A stretch of 64,000 nt of DNA from Pardosa pseudoannulata (GCA_032207245.1 CM063506.1:19892075-19956074), one strand, 5' to 3'; numbered from the stretch's first letter, positions 11,270 through 58,725 are shown. The notes: generated by a model from the letters alone, not told the origin. Made by a program: numbers and translations.

Positions 11270-12275
11270 TTGGGACATCTTGGGCCGTAGGCCCTTTATC
11301 CCCGATAATATATAAATTTGTAAATGGCATTTTTATCCTTAACATTGGCTGACAGATAGTACAATAAGAAGGAAGAGGAGAGAAGGGGAAAGAGAATAAA
11401 ATACAATTAGATAAGCAGAAGATATTTACAATAATTAAACAGTTAATGACGCAGAATACTTTTGTGTAGTACCGTAATAACCCTAGAGCGCCTATGATTC
11501 TCCAGAGGGTCGTAATCCGAAATATTAAATATTTCTTCATTTTGTATATGATTAATTTTAAGAAAAAATTTTATGGCTAGTTTTGATGAATTCTCTTATG
11601 GATTCTATATTTAAGGTGGAGTGAATAATGTCGTTACGCAGATAGCGATTAGCACGAACTATTGAACGAAGGGTTTTGTTTTGAATAGTTTGTATCCTCT
11701 GGATCTGTGTGTTGAATGCAGATCCCCAGACCGCGGCTGCATAGAGAAGAATGGGGCTTAAAACCGTCTTATATAAGAGAATTTTTTTATCCATTCCCAT
11801 TTGATCATGATACAGGAGATGCGCGATTAATTTTTTTGCTTTGAAAAATTTACCGATGTTGTAGCTAATATTTTTATTCCAAGCCGACTGTCATGATAAA
11901 CACCAATGTTCTTCCCTCCCAAGGTAAACTTCCCTCTCAAAGTAAACTAACATACATCGAATCCGGGTGGGGGGGGGGGTGGAATCTTGCTAAAGCTGAA
12001 GAAGATGGATTTAGTTTTAGAGGGGTTTATTTTTATTCTCCACCTCCCAAACCAACGGTTAAGAATATTAATGTGTCGTTGAAGGTAATTGTGCATATAT
12101 TTAACGTTATTATTTTTAGCTAGTATTGCCGTGTCGTCCGCGAACATGGCTAGTGTAGTGTTGTGGTGATGTGGAATGTCACTTAAGTAAATATTGAAAA
12201 GAATTGGACCGAGCTTAGAGCCTTGGGGTACACTCGAATCCCAAACAGTGAGCGAGCTTTCTAGGATCACTGTTT
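11270..12275 (-). pseudogene. 5'-truncated jockey-type LINE, reverse transcriptase remnant
   Basis: On the minus strand 12270-11947 encodes the palm of a non-LTR reverse transcriptase. It shows VPQGSKLGPILFNIYLSDIP and, about 20 residues later, the catalytic FADDTAIL motif, followed by INPSKTK. The next part, 11800-11558, is in another frame and carries KTVLSPILLYAAAVWGSA, which matches the C-terminal thumb region of jockey elements. The two frames are separated by a G-run (about 11969-11978 on +) and other lesions. Later 3' sequence continues, frameshifted, to about 11450, with a probable 3' UTR after that. The endonuclease and first ORF are absent. It is a dead fragment. Confidence 0.8.
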
Positions 12276-12614
12276 CCTAGATGAGTGATACAGTGGACAG
12301 CGATCAGTCCGTTTAAATGCCGCCGCATGGGTGATCCATCTAAATAATCACGGTTGATTATTGTACGGTAGTGTGTTTTGTATATCTTGGCGAAAATTAA
12401 ACGTGTTTGGCGACGAAATGAGATGTTACGTTTTCATTGGTCAATGGGAACTCCTCACCGCTGCCTAATTATCCAAACGAAGTGAAGTTCACAATGCCGC
12501 AGTAGTTCGGGATCCACACAGCCTCATACCTCATGCACGTGTTTAAAATCTTAGTGGGCATAAATATTTGTTTACAAGTTTTATGATTTTTTGTGTCTTT
12601 TGAAGAATTGCACT
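12276..12614 (+). promoter_or_regulatory. Probable DDX10 promoter and 5' UTR
   Basis: This stretch is richer in GC than the flanks and lies directly before the DDX10 start. It has an inverted CCAAT word (ATTGG, 12436-12440) and a canonical E-box CACGTG (12536-12541) about 75 bases before the ATG. CACGTG boxes close to the start site are common in Myc-controlled ribosome-biogenesis genes, which fits the gene's role. The start site itself cannot be placed. Confidence 0.4.
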
Positions 12615-46817
<34,203 letters not shown>

Positions 46818-46865
46818 TAGATAAAGAAATCAGTGTTTTATTTGTACATAATATACATATATATA

Positions 46866-46871
46866 AATAAA
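46866..46871 (+). terminator. Polyadenylation signal of DDX10
   Basis: AATAAA 49 bases after the DDX10 stop codon, followed by T-rich sequence. This is a suitable position for the 3' end of the transcript. Confidence 0.6.
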
Positions 46872-47149
46872 TTTATTTATTTATTTTAGATTGTTTTTAT
46901 TTAGAAGATTTTGTCAGTGAATACTTCTGGCTTACAATCTAGGATTCCCCTACATCCTAAACACTAGACATGAATAATATTAGAATATTAATACCATATA
47001 TTGTTCACAAAATTTCAATATATTCTAATTAGGATGGGATGATATCAGAAATTTAATATGTTATATCCCCTAATTAATATTGATGTCATTGATATATCGC
47101 AATATTACTTTAAAGTAGAAGTGTACATATAGCACTATATGTGTTTGCG

Positions 47150-47166
47150 TGTGTGTATATATACAT

Positions 47167-47203
<37 letters not shown>

Positions 47204-47204
47204 A
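47150..47204. repeat. (GT/CA)n-(TA)n compound microsatellite
   Basis: GTGTGTGTATATATA passes into (CA)n and then (TA)n, shortly after the DDX10 3' end. Confidence 0.9.
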
Positions 47205-47465
47205 TTTACTTTTTTATTTTATTTTTAAGAATTAAAATTTTTAGGATTACAATTTGATCCTAAAATTTTGGATTTCTGAGAGATAAAAACTTTTCAGGAG
47301 TAATTAATTCTAGCACTTACAAGAAAAAAATTTGGTCAAATGTAATTTATTCAATTACTGGGTAGAATTGTTTATTTAAATTAGAAACCATTACTGTTAA
47401 TTTACATTACTTATGCTAAATTATATTTCTATTAAAACAAAACTAAATTTTCTAACTCCTGTTAT

Positions 47466-47628
47466 TGGTCAGCTGATTTTTGGCACTGGATTCTGCAGGT
47501 TTGAACTCTACTCCTGTCATGGATGTTCGTAGCCATATGGAATCAACTTCAAGGAGTAGGTGTCATGAATAGTGTCTGTAGAGCAAAAACAGTAGACCAT
47601 TGTGATCTAAATCAAAACTGTTGCATTG
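47466..47628 (+). mobile_element. tRNA-derived SINE, strongly diverged
   Basis: B-box-like GGTTTGAACTC, then CATGGATGTTCGTAGCC, GAATCAACTTCAAGGAGTAGG, AACAGTAGACCATTGTGATC and TAAATCAAAAC. These follow the order of the family body and tail. No target duplication is readable. Confidence 0.65.
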
Positions 47629-50077
47629 GTAAAATATCCACTGGCAATAGCATGATATGACCTACAATTTTCAGCACCGAAAAGCTAATAAGTAATATAT
47701 TAAACATCACTCGGGTATTCTAAAAATCAGTGATATGCATTAATGAGCAGATCAGTTTTAATTGTTCTGATGATGCTTGAAATATTTTTAAAAGCTATTG
47801 TAGTCTTAAACAGAAAATACTGCAAAATAAACTATTTAGCAACACTTCTAGACTTTACATTTTAAATCTTTTTGTAACTCTAGTCTCTGTATATTATCTG
47901 GGAGAAATGAAATATTTATATATTTCAAAAATTTCAATTTCAATCCATCTCTTAAAACTAATGCTGTGTTAAATGCTAATTTTCTGTCCACTGGCCACAT
48001 TTTTCAGCTGTCTCAGTTAAATGGTATTGCTTCTGCGATAATCAATTTAATGCCTCTGTGTTGAGCTAGATTAAATGATCAAGGTTCACTCTTGCATCCC
48101 CCAAAAAGTGAACCATTGTAAATCTCATAGGAACAAAATGATTTGTTCGTTCTGGGTACCAACATTGAAAACAAATGTGTATATTCTTAGAGGATTCTAG
48201 GCAGAGCTATTGAACTGTAACAACAGTTGGTAAGACTCATAAAATTTGATTCTCAATAAATGTGACGATTCACAGTATTGGATGTGTTTTTCTGATAGCT
48301 TCTTAACTGCATTTTGATTAGGAGTGTTTTATTTTTTTCCCAGCAACCCTGACAAACTTAAATAATAGGGTTAATTTTCCCATGTAATTGGACTATTTTC
48401 ATTGGTTTTCATATTTATATTATGTTCTTCACTTTAGGAACCAAGCAATTAATTAAAAGCTTTATAAAAATTACTGCAGATAAAGGCAGAAAGTATTGTT
48501 ATCTTTCAAGTATTTCATATTTTTTGTAAACAAATATACATACCATGAAGTTCAGTTTATAAATGAAAAATCACTATATTACAAGTTGACAGGAACACAT
48601 GATCTTTGAGTTGATAATTGCTGGTAAGAAGCAAAATATGATTAAAATACCTATTTGATCATATAGACCATCAACTATAAAATATTTTTGTGTAAACTAA
48701 TGAAAACTGGAAATATCTACAGTAGAAAATGTGAAGTTCCTTGCCTTATCTTTTAAAATCATATAATAATCTTAAAATAATAGTTAAAATTAGAAGTTGG
48801 CTGAAATATTTTTTTAACTGGAAAGCTGACAAAAATGAGGATTTAGTAGTACTTGTCATTAAACAAACTAGTGGTTTTTGATAATAGTTGAAAATTGAAC
48901 TGTAATAACTGTATTGAAGGCAAATACAGATAATGGCTACAGCTCATTATCAACAGACCATTTGAATGAATAATCAATATAACAATTAGATAAAGTATAT
49001 TCATCAAAATACCACATACATAATAATTTTGTTAATTTACCTTCTTAGACATGTAATCTAGATATCAAAAAGCTATGGTACTATGCCAACTGGTATTGTA
49101 TGAATGCTTAGACTCATATTAAGATGTTTCAGATTACAGTTGAAGATGTGTTTACATTTTAAGAAATATAATATTTTCAAATCAATTACAGTACCAGCAG
49201 AATTGTTTCCCAACAAAAACATTTGTTTCAGGACAATTTTTCAGTATTTCATTATTTATTTACAACTGCACATGATGTGAAATTTGCATTATATAAATAA
49301 CATTGAAATATGCCACTTTAATCTTTAATTTATAAGCATTCCTATTGATAAAACAATAAAAATTGTTTATTATTTATACTCATTTTCATAATTTTACTCC
49401 TCCTCAAAATTTTGTGTATAACAAACTTTATTTGCATCTTTCTGTTTTTTACACGATGACTCCAAAACTGAATACATACTTTGAAAGTTAAAACTATTAC
49501 ATGGAAAGTGTAAATTCTGCTTAAAAATGATCAAATTTTCCTCCTGTTGAAACTCTGGGTTATCGCTTACTACTCTGTTAAATATTGAATTTAGTTTTTT
49601 ATTAATTTGTTGAAAAATGATATCACAAATTTATGTATAAATTTAATATTTTTGTCTATCTGCACTAAAATAACAATAATCTTTGAAGTATTTTGACATT
49701 TTATTTAAAAAATTTAAATATAAGTGTTTTATTAATAGTTTCACATTTAAAAACTCCAAGTGAGAAAAACTTATAGCAAATGTTTAGTTATTGAACGATT
49801 AGCAATCTGTTTGAGTTATTTTTGTTGACTGAGAAAAATCCTGATTGCATTAGAAAATAGGCTACATTAGACTTTAAAAAAATGAACATCTAATATTTTA
49901 TGAAAAGAGAGTGAATAAATTTTGTGTACTACTGAAAAAATAAAGATTGTATCCTAATTAAATGAAAAGTTAAGCTCTCTCCTAAATTTGCATGATTGAT
50001 GATCTTAGAAATTAGAATAAAGATCTCAGAAGAAAATGTTAGAGCTGTTCTTAATAATAGAAAATTTCATGATTATA
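47629..50077. other. AT-rich spacer, no gene seen
   Basis: Both strands are closed by frequent stops and no repeat family of this window is recognised. Confidence 0.4.
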
Positions 50078-50145
50078 CAGTCGAACCTGTTTATAACAAA
50101 CTTTAAGGGACCAAAGATTTTGTTTGCTATATCTGAACTGTTAAA
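50078..50145 (+). mobile_element. Terminus of a pogo/Tigger-like MITE (single end)
   Basis: CAGTCGAACCTGTTTATAAC follows a TA dinucleotide and continues with AACTTTAAGGGACCAAAG and TTTGTTTGCTATATCTGAA. This pattern (CAGTCGAACC, then -TATAAC-AAC, GGGACC, and TTATATC) is typical of pogo-type terminal repeats. I could not find the matching opposite end within the next kilobase. Confidence 0.4.
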
Positions 50146-50972
50146 AGAAAACAGTTTGATCTCACAGTATGTATAATTCATTACTTTCTCAGAGTGTATT
50201 CAATGGTTATATAACTGATAGATAAAAATGTATTAATAAAAAACATTAATGACTTTGATTGTCTGAAATTGATTAAATTCACCTACTCCCTAGTAAACTG
50301 GCTAAAATTTAAGGCAAAAAATTGTGTATTTAATTGTTTCTAACTGTTTTGATACAGAAATAATCCTGACATGATACTTATTCCAAGTAAGTTTTAATTT
50401 CTTTGTGTAACTGAACAAAGGAATCCAATGCTTTTTATTTTACTGTTTATGTGGATAAAAACTCAGTGACTTCAAGCATTTTATTATGAAACTTCTGAAA
50501 GAGATAAAATAATTTTTCCACAATAACAAAAAACCTTGAAAAAAAAAAAGCATCAATGGATGACTACTGAAAAAAAAGATTCATTGTATCCTATTCCTAA
50601 TAATACAGAAGTTCATTATAAAAGAATAAACTAAATACAATAAAAAATTTATAGTACCAAAGTTTTCATTCATTATATCTTTATTATGTATTTATTACGT
50701 TTAAACTACACATTGATATTGAGAAAAAGATTGCATTTCAAAACTAAAATAATTCAGAAATATTTTTCTTTCTCTGTGAACAAATTATATTTGTATAAAA
50801 GTGATAAATTTAAAGAGTAAAGGGAATCTGAGAAATAATTTGATCTTATAAATATAACAGTTTAGTATCAGATTGGATCCATCTCTATTTAAGGAACTAT
50901 TGTAGCAAAAGGTGAAAAAGAATTTGTAAAAATGTTTGTGGGGTCAAATAAAACCCTAAAAAATTTAATGGA

Positions 50973-51180
50973 CTTAAGACATCAAGTTTGGTTTAGTTTG
51001 GAGTGCTACAGTCTACTTTTTGCAACATGAAGGCTAATGAAACTGGGACCTACTGCTTAAAGCCGATTCTGAACGGCTACAAACATCCATGCTACAGTTG
51101 GATTCGAACCTACGAACTCAAGTTCCGAAGGCCAGCACCCTAACCGATTTAGCCATCATTTGTCATCTTAAGACATCAAG
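50973..51180 (-). mobile_element. tRNA-derived SINE with perfect 14-bp target duplication
   Basis: CTTAAGACATCAAG flanks the insert (50973-50986 and 51167-51180). On the minus strand the head has an A-box-like GGTTAGGGTG and a B-box-like GGTTCGAATCC; the body is nearly the same as in the copies at 6272 and 30322. Confidence 0.88.
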
Positions 51181-53503
51181 AGGGATGCAAAAACAAGTAT
51201 TATAAAACAAGGAGGAGGTAAAAATTAAATTTCTATAAAAAATTTTAAATGCATGAAATTATGCTAAACAAATTCTAAAATATTAAATTTTATCCTGAAA
51301 AACAATTAAAAATCTTATCAAAAATTGTTTCTTTAAAATAAAGATAAAAATTCAATTTCTTTGATTAATACAGCACATTTGTTCTCTTGAACATTGTCTG
51401 TACTTTTGTCCAGCATGGTGTCTCTTTTTCAGTTTTAATCTTTAACTGCTGTTACATAGTCTCACAGATTTCATGACTTTCATCCTTAAATAAATGCACG
51501 TTATCTTCTCAAAATCACAACTGACCCTTTTCTTTTTTTCAGTATATTTTTGCAGTGTTTGGTCAAAATATCTTACCAAGATTCGCTTGTTATTTTAAGA
51601 TTTGGAGTTCAGTAGACCATTTCACAGCAGTTAGGGAAATATTTGAAATTAATAAAAAACTAAAAAAAATATGAAATTTTGAAAAAAGTTAAGAATTTTT
51701 TTTTTGTCTTGATAGTATTCTTTTTTTCACAATTAAGAGAAATTTTTGAAAGTATTCATTTTTAAAAGTAAACAGAAAAGAGTAAGAAGAAATAATTCAT
51801 AAATTTGTTTCTTTAAAAATCTGGAAAGGTTTAGTGTAAAATCACTGGAATCCTGGGCCACTCACAAATAGGACAAATTCAGGAGTACAAACACTCCTGG
51901 ATTTGTCTTCATTAACAGCATTATGCATTGACTGGTAATTCAGAGCATTTTAAAAAGGAACAAGCCAAACCAAATGTTAATAAGTAGGATTTAGGTCAGA
52001 TGCTAACTTACAATCAGATTATGATCCAAAGTATACAACAAAAACACTCCAGTCACATTCATTGTACCATTACAAACAGTGGCTACACACTTCACACTAA
52101 TGCCATAGAACCTAAATGCCATAGAAGTCTTCAATGAAAAAATATTTCTATGAATATTACAAGTGAAGGTTGTAATGACAAAAGTGGACTAAATTTCAGT
52201 TAAAACACCTACAACACTCAATCTATACCTTACAGATTGGAAGTGTTACAGATAATAGTATATGCAATTGAATACTACTTTGCTTTTAGTATCAAATTAA
52301 TAAAATGTATACTTAGTTTTGTAGCGTGGTTTTTCAATCAAACATAAAATTTATTCGAAAGCATAGTAGCAATTTAAAAGAAAAGCAACATTTACTTTTC
52401 TTTAATATTAGAAGGAGGTGAATAAGAACACCAACTAAAAGATTCAAATTCCTTACAGCAAAATTTAGATCCTTTGGTAAGACATACTTAATATTTTTAA
52501 CTGCATATTCAGTTTTGGGGCTCACTGCCAGTTGGACATTTTCTCTATAATAGGGAACAGACCCCAGCAATAATCATGCCTTGATGTGAAAATACTTTTT
52601 CTTTTAAATGAATTAATAAAAGCCAAGAGGCTTTGGAACTGAAAAATTTTGCGAACTAGCATAAAAGCGAATGGAATGAAAAACACGTTTCTTTCAATTC
52701 TTTGGAAATATCCGTAGTTTTTCACTTGCAATTCTCCACTAATTCCCACATACATAATCTATTTATGCTTTAATAATTTTGCTATTTGTCAAATCATTTG
52801 TTTAAACACTTTAATATTTTAAACCCTTAACAGAGAAACAATCATTTATTTCTAATTAAAAAATATATTTGATTGGTACATATAAATTCAAAAACCGTAC
52901 AGTAAGCCTTTATTTCAGCAAATTAAAATGCTTTGTATTTCACTGAGTAAAATATTTTTCGTCCCAGCCTAGTCTATACAAAATAACGGTTCATTGAGCA
53001 AGAGAGTATGCTGAATCCACCGCGTCCCAATAAACAGAAGAATCTACTCGTTTTACTAAATTGCACACCTTTTAACCTATCTGTGAATGCGGCCTACAGA
53101 AATTAAATACACGACACAGATGCGGTGAATACTTTTCAAAATTGCATCACTTTCGATTACTTCCAGACTGAAGGTCATTTAATCGATTTAAGTTCGATGT
53201 AATAACTTTAAATAAATAGTTTTTTATATAATTAAAAATTTCAAATGAAATCATATCAAAGATATTTTTAAAAATGCATATCATTTACTTTTATTTTAGT
53301 CATGTTAGTTGGGTTGAGAAAGTAAAGTTTCACATGCTCAAGGACGCATGTGCGGATTATTGAGCGGAATTCGTATTGTTCTTCCCTATCGTAGTTCAGT
53401 GAAATCAGTAAGAGGGAAAGTCTGCTACTGCACATACAGTTCCCGAAACGCTTGAAGTGGGTAAAATTAAAAGGATTGGACAAAATAAATATATCTATTA
53501 AAT
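51181..53503. other. Spacer upstream of cytochrome b5
   Basis: Two overlapping minus-strand frames (52334-52570 and 52522-52755) have ATG starts but no recognisable similarity, so I do not call them genes. The last 500 bases are somewhat richer in GC and probably contain the cytochrome b5 promoter. No TATA box is evident. Confidence 0.4.
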
Positions 53504-56500
53504 ATGGCTGAAACCAAGACATTTACTTTAGAAGAAATTGCCGAGCATAACAACAAAACTTCTGTATGGCTCTTAATTCACGGCAATGTTTATGACGTGA
53601 CAAATTTTTTAGAAGAGGTTAGTATGATGTTAAATAAGTTTGTAGTTAGAAAGACATGCTTATTATATTAAATAGCTTATATTTATTGTACATGTTATAT
53701 TAAATAGCTTTTTGTTTTAATTAACAGCATCCTGGAGGTGAAGAAGTGCTTCTAGAACAGGCTGGTAAGAAATTTAATTTCTTTTATTTATTATTAAGCA
53801 ATTGGGGGAATCTGTTTCAAAACATTAACATTTGATAATATAATGTAGCTTTTTAAGCATAAGAATATAAAAATGCATAAATTGCAAACAGAAAATGCTT
53901 TTACAAGTTTCACTTAAAAATATTAAAGGTATAGTAATGGGTTTGAAACAAATTTTTTCTGCAGTAAAGTTTTTGTTTTAGATTTCAGCATTTATTCGAG
54001 AGGATATTTTTGTAGACCCTTATTTAAAATCGAGTTTTTCTATGATCATTTACAATAAATTCCAAAGTTTGTTTCCACTTTTTTGTATAATTGAGCATAA
54101 TTTTATTCATTATATATTGTACTTTTAAAACTATTTAATTTCATGTAAGATAATTGTGATATTTCTTTTTCTCAAATAAAATAATTTAATCATTTCCTCC
54201 ATTATTTTTCTAATGGTAACTGTATGACATTATTAGCAACAATACAGACATATCAAAATAAGAATTGCTGTTAACTTTTTTACTTCTTTGCTTAAAATAA
54301 AGGAAGTACTGTGATCATGAAAAATTTCAGTAATCAAATTCTAATGGAAATACTTATTTTGATCATGCTTGATCATATTTCTTCCAGTTTGAATATTACG
54401 TTTGTATGATAATGTACATCATATACTAAATCTTCATATTTCTGTTTCGACCATTCCTGAAGTAGTTATGGCTAGTTTTCTGCTGATTTTTGTATGCACA
54501 TATGCATGTTCCTTGCATAGCTTAAAACATTTTGCTGCAAAAGATTTATCTTGTATTTAGGATTTCTATAGTATTTAGTTATGCAACACGTCTTTAAATT
54601 GCTCCGTATAACTATACTAACTTACTCTGTATAACTAAATATTTCAATGTAACATTATTATTAGCGTGGGCAATATTTATAAAATAATTCACAATTAAAT
54701 GTTAAAATCGTGAATTTAAGACTCGTATCTTGTTTTGTTCATTTGATTGCACTCTATACAATGAAAATATTTCAATAAAATGTATATTAACACTATAGGG
54801 CATAGCTTAAAAGTGATTAGGAGTAGAATGGGAATTAAAAATTTGTATTTAGAAATGCTACAACATCTAGTTAAGAACTACCACTTTTAATTCCAGTTAG
54901 TATATCGCTAAAAATTTGAATCTAGGGTGTATAACACTATAGGACAGAATTTAAGAATAATGGACATACTGTATACTTCTGAATATAAGCCCATCCGTAT
55001 ATAAGAGTGTGATTATCCTTCAAAAATTTACCCAAAGTTCAAAATCTGCCTATAACTCGAAATGAAAAAACAATTATTAGAATGTTCAAATATGTCACCA
55101 TGAAGCCAGAAATGCTGCCAAGCAGGGGAAATATTTCCTATCAAATTGCATTAAAGTAAAGTGCTAATTTTTTTGTTGCGGCATCTAATTTAAGTACTGC
55201 AGAAGTAGAGAATTGGTCACACCTTGGGATAAATACAAGGACATTTAAAAGTGGCGACATTTCGAAAGTGGTGAGGAAACAGAACTTACGTTTTAAATTT
55301 TAATTAACTTCTTGCTGTCTTTATTAATTTCACAATTTTACACTAACTTATCTAGATTATTCGCAGTGCATGGTTGGATAATCACAGCACTATACCATGC
55401 AGCCAAATTTTTATTTAGATGCTAACGACAATAGTTCCAACTCTGGTAACTTCATATAAAGATAAAATTTTTCATAAATTTAAGCAATATAACCATTAAA
55501 AAATGCTATGTTTGGCAATTTATCAATTGCTTCCAGCTTACATAGAATTAGGTTTATTAGAAGATTAGCTGATCCACTGCCATTATAGTCCTGTTGGTTT
55601 GGGACGATTATAAGTCATTTTAAAACTTTTCAATTTTTGTGATTTTTGTCATATCGAAATTTCTGCAAACTTCATTTACATTTTGCCATTAAACATTTTC
55701 TTTGTTCTTTACTGTTTTTTTAACTGTTACGTTAATTTTTGCTAGTTTGGCATATTTTTGTCACCAACAGCAAAAAATATTGTCCCAAAACACATATATA
55801 TTCCATGGATCCATATATAAGCCAACCTGCACACTTCAAGTCTTTAAAAAGCCCCCTGAAATTCTTGTTTTATACTCGAAAATCAAAAATTAGAAAATGT
55901 TAAAGTATTTTAGCACTAATTTAATATCTAGTTGTGTATCTCCCCTTTTGATTACAATCTGCTTATAACAAAAAATTTTGATAAAATCAAAAATTCTGGA
56001 AGGCATAACTTAAGAATAAAATGTCAAAATTTGTATTTTGAAAAGTTACAATGGCTAATTCAAATACCTCCCTTTTAAATTGCAATTTGCATTCTCTATA
56101 ATAATAAATTTTAATATAATTTATACAAACTGTGTGGGGCATAACTCAAAAATGTTTAGCCATTAGATGTTAAAATTTTGTATTTAAGACTGTTATTACA
56201 TGTATACGGTGTCATTTTTTTATTACTATCTGTGCTCTTTATAAAAAATAATCTTAATCAAAGAGTCATTAATGCTACTGATCTATAACAATACTGCTCA
56301 AAAATATTGGTATGTTCATATAAACTTGTAACAATGTTAAATATTGAAAATAATGCTTTTAAAATTTCTTTTTGAAAGCAATAATAAAAATCTTTTTTGT
56401 GGGGAATAATTCTGAATTTTTTACTGTTTATTACTTTCTGGTGCAGAGTGGTATAGTATTGCAAAAAAAGTTTTGTTACAATCAGTCTGTGTAATGAAAA

Positions 56501-57043
56501 ATCTCAATACAACAGGTATTAACTTTGTTAGTTGCTGCCAGATGGCAGAAACTGAAGCCTTTGAGTTTTATTTGCACAATAACATTACCTAGAGAGCAAA
56601 AACTAACTTTGAACCTTGATGGGAGCGTTCAAACAATAACTCTTAGTATGCATCACTCAAGATAAGAGATCTAAATTTTATAGACATGTAAGGAAGTTAG
56701 TGATGTAAACATCATATTATTTCTCGTAACGCATGTAGATTTTTTTTTTTTTTCATTTTCCTTGTGATTAATTTTTTATTCATTGTCATATTGATGTAAT
56801 TATGGGGATTTAATTTTAAAATGAGGATCTATGTTTAAAGATGACATATTTTAATGACTTGTGTATAATCTGTCATTTCATGTAATGTTATTGTTTAATC
56901 ACTAATTATTTAAATTTTCACTTTTATAATTAGGTAAGCATGTAACTGAAGCCTTTGAAGATATTGGACATTCTACAGATGCCAGGGAACTTATGAAGCA
57001 GTACAAAATAGGAGAATTGTGTGAAGTAATTTTTTTTAATTGA
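53504..57043 (+). CDS. Cytochrome b5, heme-binding core (three exons; C-terminal anchor exon not found)
   Basis: Cytochrome b5 passes electrons to desaturases, P450s and other ER or mitochondrial enzymes. Exons: 53504-53617, 53728-53764, 56934 to 57025 (spliced) or 57043 (read-through stop). The 81-residue core starts [16 protein letters not shown]. It has His39 in the HPGGEEVL motif and His63 in [10 protein letters not shown], the two axial heme ligands, and ends YKIGELCE. Start context aatATGG is good and the length to HPGG matches the family. After residue 81 either a donor (gaa/gtaatt) leads to another exon, or the frame reads VIFFN and stops at 57041-57043. The usual tail-anchored protein has about 50 more residues with a membrane helix, which I could not locate up to 64000. 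Intron 2 is 3.2 kb and contains a 1-kb DNA element. Confidence 0.85.
54965..55895 (-). mobile_element. 1-kb non-autonomous DNA element with TATAAG ends, copy 3
   Basis: Reverse complement of the family at 19936-21052. It shares TATATGGATCCATGGAA, GTTGGTGACAAAA, the region around TGGATCAGCTAATCTTCTAATAAAC, and the end CGGATGGGCTTATATTCAGAAG. It lacks the MITE and the SINE found in the other copies. It sits in cytochrome b5 intron 2. Confidence 0.65.
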
Positions 57044-58589
57044 TTTAATAGTTTTTTAAAAAATATTCAGTTTATAACTTTAAAAAAAAGTTTATATCGT
57101 CAAATAATTATACCATAGATTTGGAAAGGAAAATTAACCAAGATTCTGTAAATTCACTAGTGCTGAGTAGTGGTTCATTTTCTTAGTAGAAATCAAATGA
57201 TTGATAATAATATAAATAATCAATAATAATCAATGATCAATCATTGAAATATGCTGCTGCTTAAAATATTGACTTATCTGTTTATGCATGAGCATGTAGC
57301 TGCATGATGCAGCTACTTCCCTGCATCATAGCATTACACAATCCTGTTACTGACATCTGTAATAAGTTGTATGGGGAGGGGGGGTGAATATATGTCAACT
57401 GCTGTTTTATACACCGAAGAAATGTTTAAACAAATTTTCTTATAAAAGTATATGGAAATGTATAGGCCAGTAATTTTTTTTTTCTATATCTTTTATTTTT
57501 AAATGTGTTCTTACATAATATTTAAATGTTTTTTCATAGTCATGAGGTTTAATTATTTTTTACACAGTTTGAACTGGAGGTTTATATAGTATAGCCTTTT
57601 GTGTTTAACAGTCCAAGAATTGAATACTATAGAAATTTAAAAGATAAATCAATCATCTAGAAAATACATTTTAATTTATCAATCTATGTAGGACTTCAGC
57701 AGATTTTCTGTGCATTCTTGCTATTAGAAACATTTTTTATATTGCCAAGATTGTTTATTAATAGTAAAAAATTTTTAGGAAATATTTTTGAGAATAAAAT
57801 GTATTAGATATGATGTAAACTATATAGATTTTAAAATTATTTTAAGTAGTTCAATATAAATTTAGAAACCTTAAAAAAAAAACTGCAATCACATAAAACT
57901 ATTACTTAATATGTGAATGAAGGCATTGTTACATTTTAAATAACTAAAAATAATTTAGTGGTTAAATGTTTTATTTAAAATGGCAAAATTGTGGCTGTGT
58001 GAAGACTCGAAAATCCAGTGCTATAAAATACCTGTTAAAGCCAACTATATTTTGCTATATGAAATTAAAATTTGAAAAAATTTCACTTAAGTTTTGTGGT
58101 AGTTTTAACATTTGAGGGTAATGGAAAAAGAAAATTTCTTTGTTATGACTATTGTATATATTTGTTTAACGATGTAGAATGTTAAAATAAGAAATACTTT
58201 TACATATAATTCATATAAACATATTGTATATAGTTAAATTTTAAAGGTAGTAAATTTAATTTACCACTTATTTAATTTGCCAAGACTTTTTGCTACATTC
58301 AAGAATAATATAGACATTAGCCAGCTCCATTTTTCATTTGCATTTAAGAAAAGCATATGTAAAAAATGAATAAAAACTCTTGCATAGATTAATATGTTCT
58401 GCCTGCATTGGAAACAAAGCACAGCTGAGTGACAGATCATCCATTAAGAGAGCCATTTTAAGTTTAGTTCAAAAGGGCAGAGGGTTATAAAATGTCAACA
58501 TAAAGTGCTTTGTAATTGTGCAAAATTTGAGTTGTGTTAAGGTAATATTATTTCATATATATATAACATTATCATTTTTTCTCCTGGAT
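57044..58589. other. AT-rich sequence after the cytochrome b5 core
   Basis: Either intron before an unseen last exon, or spacer. Searched by eye for a tryptophan-rich membrane-tail exon preceded by an acceptor; none found. Confidence 0.4.
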
Positions 58590-58725
58590 TATGGTTAGGG
58601 TGCTACTTTTCTTTATCTCTGAGTGTCTAGTGTCAAATCCTGCTGGTCATGTATTGTGGCTGAGAATTTGCTTTAAGCTTTCTCCTTAAATAATGCTCCA
58701 GACCAGTCTCTCTTTAAAATGTTAT
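58590..58725 (+). repeat. Possible strongly diverged SINE copy
   Basis: ATGGTTAGGGTGCT, GTGTCAAATCCTGCTG and GAATTTGCTTTAAGC occur in the order and spacing of the A-box, B-box and body of the family. The rest is not alignable by eye. Confidence 0.4.

Noticed and set aside
12591..12614. Earlier start for DDX10
   Set aside because: The frame is open here but begins with TTG, not ATG. The first ATG, at 12615, has a good context.
52334..52755. Two overlapping minus-strand frames upstream of cytochrome b5, possible divergent gene
   Set aside because: They overlap in different frames and no motif is recognised. A divergent promoter with cytochrome b5 is possible but unsupported.
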